Source of the DNA: Alphaproteobacteria bacterium MarineAlpha10_Bin2
GTDB taxonomy: Bacteria > Pseudomonadota > Alphaproteobacteria > UBA828
Direction: 5' to 3'
Length of the DNA: 6,739 nucleotides
NCBI GenBank assembly: GCA_002937555.1
Contig: PTKB01000149.1
Location: forward strand, 1-6,739
Below are positions 5,938-6,739 of the stretch, one piece after another (the stretch's first letter is position 1; each line of letters begins with the position of its first letter). A program made the translations under genes and the position numbers. Below the pieces are notes generated by a model. It worked only from the letters and a program-made list of their open reading frames with translations, was not told the DNA's origin and did no database searches.

Positions 5938-6640
5938 CGGCGTCGGCGCGCTGACCTTCGACGTCTTCGGCACGGTCGTCGATTGGCGTTCGGCCATTAT
6001 CCGCGACGGCGAGGAACTGGGCCGCGCCAAGGACATCGATCTCGATTGGCCGGCCTTCGCCGACGATTGGCGCGCGCTCTATCAGCCGGCCATGGAGCGC
6101 GTGCGCACCGGCGAGATCGACTGGTGCATGCTCGACGATCTGCACCGCATGAATCTCGATGAGCTGCTGCTGCGCCACGGCATTGGCGGCCTGACGGAAG
6201 ACGAGACCGATCGTTTCAACCGCGTCTGGCACCGGCTCGATCCCTGGCCCGACGTGGTCGTCGGCCTCACCCGTCTAAAGGCGAAATTAATCCTCGCGAC
6301 GCTCTCCAACGGCAACACCGCACTGCTCGTCAACATGGCGAAGCGCGCCGGCCTACCGTGGGACGCGGTACTCGGCGCCGAGACCGCCGGCGCCTACAAA
6401 CCGCAGCCGCGCGCCTATCTTCGCACCGCCGAGATGCTGGGGCTTGCCCCGGAGCGCTGCATGATGGTGGCCGCCCACAATGGCGACCTCGCCGCCGCCG
6501 CTGCACTCGGTTTCAAGACCGCCTTCGTCCGCCGCCCCAATGAATACGGGCCGGAACAGACGAGCGATCTCGAGCCGGAGGGAGTGTGGGATATCGTCGC
6601 TGAAGACTTTCTTGAACTCGCCGATAAACTCGGCCGCTGA
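5918..6640 (+). CDS. HAD-family hydrolase, haloacid dehalogenase type II-like
   Basis: The product has 240 residues from ATG 5918, which overlaps the end of the dehydrogenase gene by 20 bases in another frame. HAD motifs are present: nucleophile Asp15 and Thr19 in TFDVFGTVVDW, Arg52, motif II Ser130 in TLSNGN, and motif III Lys161 in YKPQPRAY. Motif IV reads VAAHNGDLAAAAALG with Asp190 kept. In L-2-haloacid dehalogenases this last region is typically (S/A)SNAWD, so the Ser and Asn that help bind substrate are Ala/His here (positions 185-187). This AAHNxD form is, as I recall, common in proteins annotated as type II haloacid dehalogenases, few of which have been tested. Possible roles are 2-haloacid (for example chloroacetate) dehalogenation or a phosphatase. 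Its tight overlap suggests co-expression with the meta-pathway genes. The reading frame extends upstream inside the dehydrogenase gene, but similarity begins only at this ATG. The fold is sure; the substrate is not known. Confidence 0.9.
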   Translation: MSASSFDGVGALTFDVFGTVVDWRSAIIRDGEELGRAKDIDLDWPAFADDWRALYQPAMERVRTGEIDWCMLDDLHRMNLDELLLRHGIGGLTEDETDRFNRVWHRLDPWPDVVVGLTRLKAKLILATLSNGNTALLVNMAKRAGLPWDAVLGAETAGAYKPQPRAYLRTAEMLGLAPERCMMVAAHNGDLAAAAALGFKTAFVRRPNEYGPEQTSDLEPEGVWDIVAEDFLELADKLGR

Positions 6641-6739
6641 CTAGCCGTTGATCCCGGCCAAATAATCGACGACTTCGCTGGTCTCGACCACATCGGCCGA
6701 GCAGCGGTTCATGTCGAACAAGTTGATCGCTTGCGATAT
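6641..6739 (-). CDS. Unidentified protein, C-terminal end (runs off right edge)
   Basis: Read on the minus strand, this stretch is open to a TAG at 6643-6641 and encodes at least 32 residues ending EVVDYLAGING, including INLFDMNRCSADVVET. Of its 32 codons, 26 end in G or C, the same bias as the neighbouring genes, which supports real coding. It converges on the HAD gene, and the two stop codons lie side by side with no base between them. I do not recognise the family from so short a tail, so no function is offered. Confidence 0.55.
   Translation of the reverse strand: MSQAINLFDMNRCSADVVETSEVVDYLAGING

Overview
The window is GC-rich, densely packed DNA with strong G/C preference at third codon positions. 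Its gene families (a sugar/glycerol-type ABC ATPase, LivH, a toluene-monooxygenase-type reductase and meta-cleavage enzymes) suggest a proteobacterium. An alphaproteobacterium is my best guess from style alone; no rRNA or other marker is present to prove it. All confidently called genes lie on the plus strand. A minus-strand gene enters from the right edge.

Left block (1-1698): the 3' part of a MalK/UgpC-like ABC ATPase, which has proline where the switch (H-loop) histidine is expected, then a complete L-asparaginase-family gene. Centre (1814-2095): the first ~84 codons of a LivH-type branched-chain amino acid permease. The homology breaks off abruptly, and within about 20 bases a gene of another pathway starts. 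This looks like a rearrangement or deletion scar, or an assembly chimera.

Right block (2082-6640): an aromatic catabolic operon. In order it holds a TmoF-like 2Fe-2S/FAD/NAD reductase of a soluble di-iron monooxygenase, a XylT/DmpQ-like ferredoxin, catechol 2,3-dioxygenase, 2-hydroxymuconic semialdehyde dehydrogenase and a HAD 'haloacid dehalogenase type II'-like protein. The first four match the dmpPQBC order (reductase, ferredoxin, extradiol dioxygenase, semialdehyde dehydrogenase), but the reductase resembles TmoF. The dioxygenase opens catechol to 2-hydroxymuconic semialdehyde, the ferredoxin probably re-reduces oxidised dioxygenase iron, and the dehydrogenase sends the product into the oxalocrotonate branch. 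The hydroxylase subunits that the reductase should serve are absent, and the truncated livH stands where they would be expected.

The coding genes of the catabolic block are tightly spaced: 6 bases between reductase and ferredoxin, a 4-base GTGA overlap between dioxygenase and dehydrogenase, and a 20-base overlap between dehydrogenase and HAD. The exception is a 155-base gap before the dioxygenase, which holds a strong hairpin and an excellent ribosome binding site. No tRNA, rRNA, CRISPR array, IS element or gene-free stretch over 300 bases was seen.
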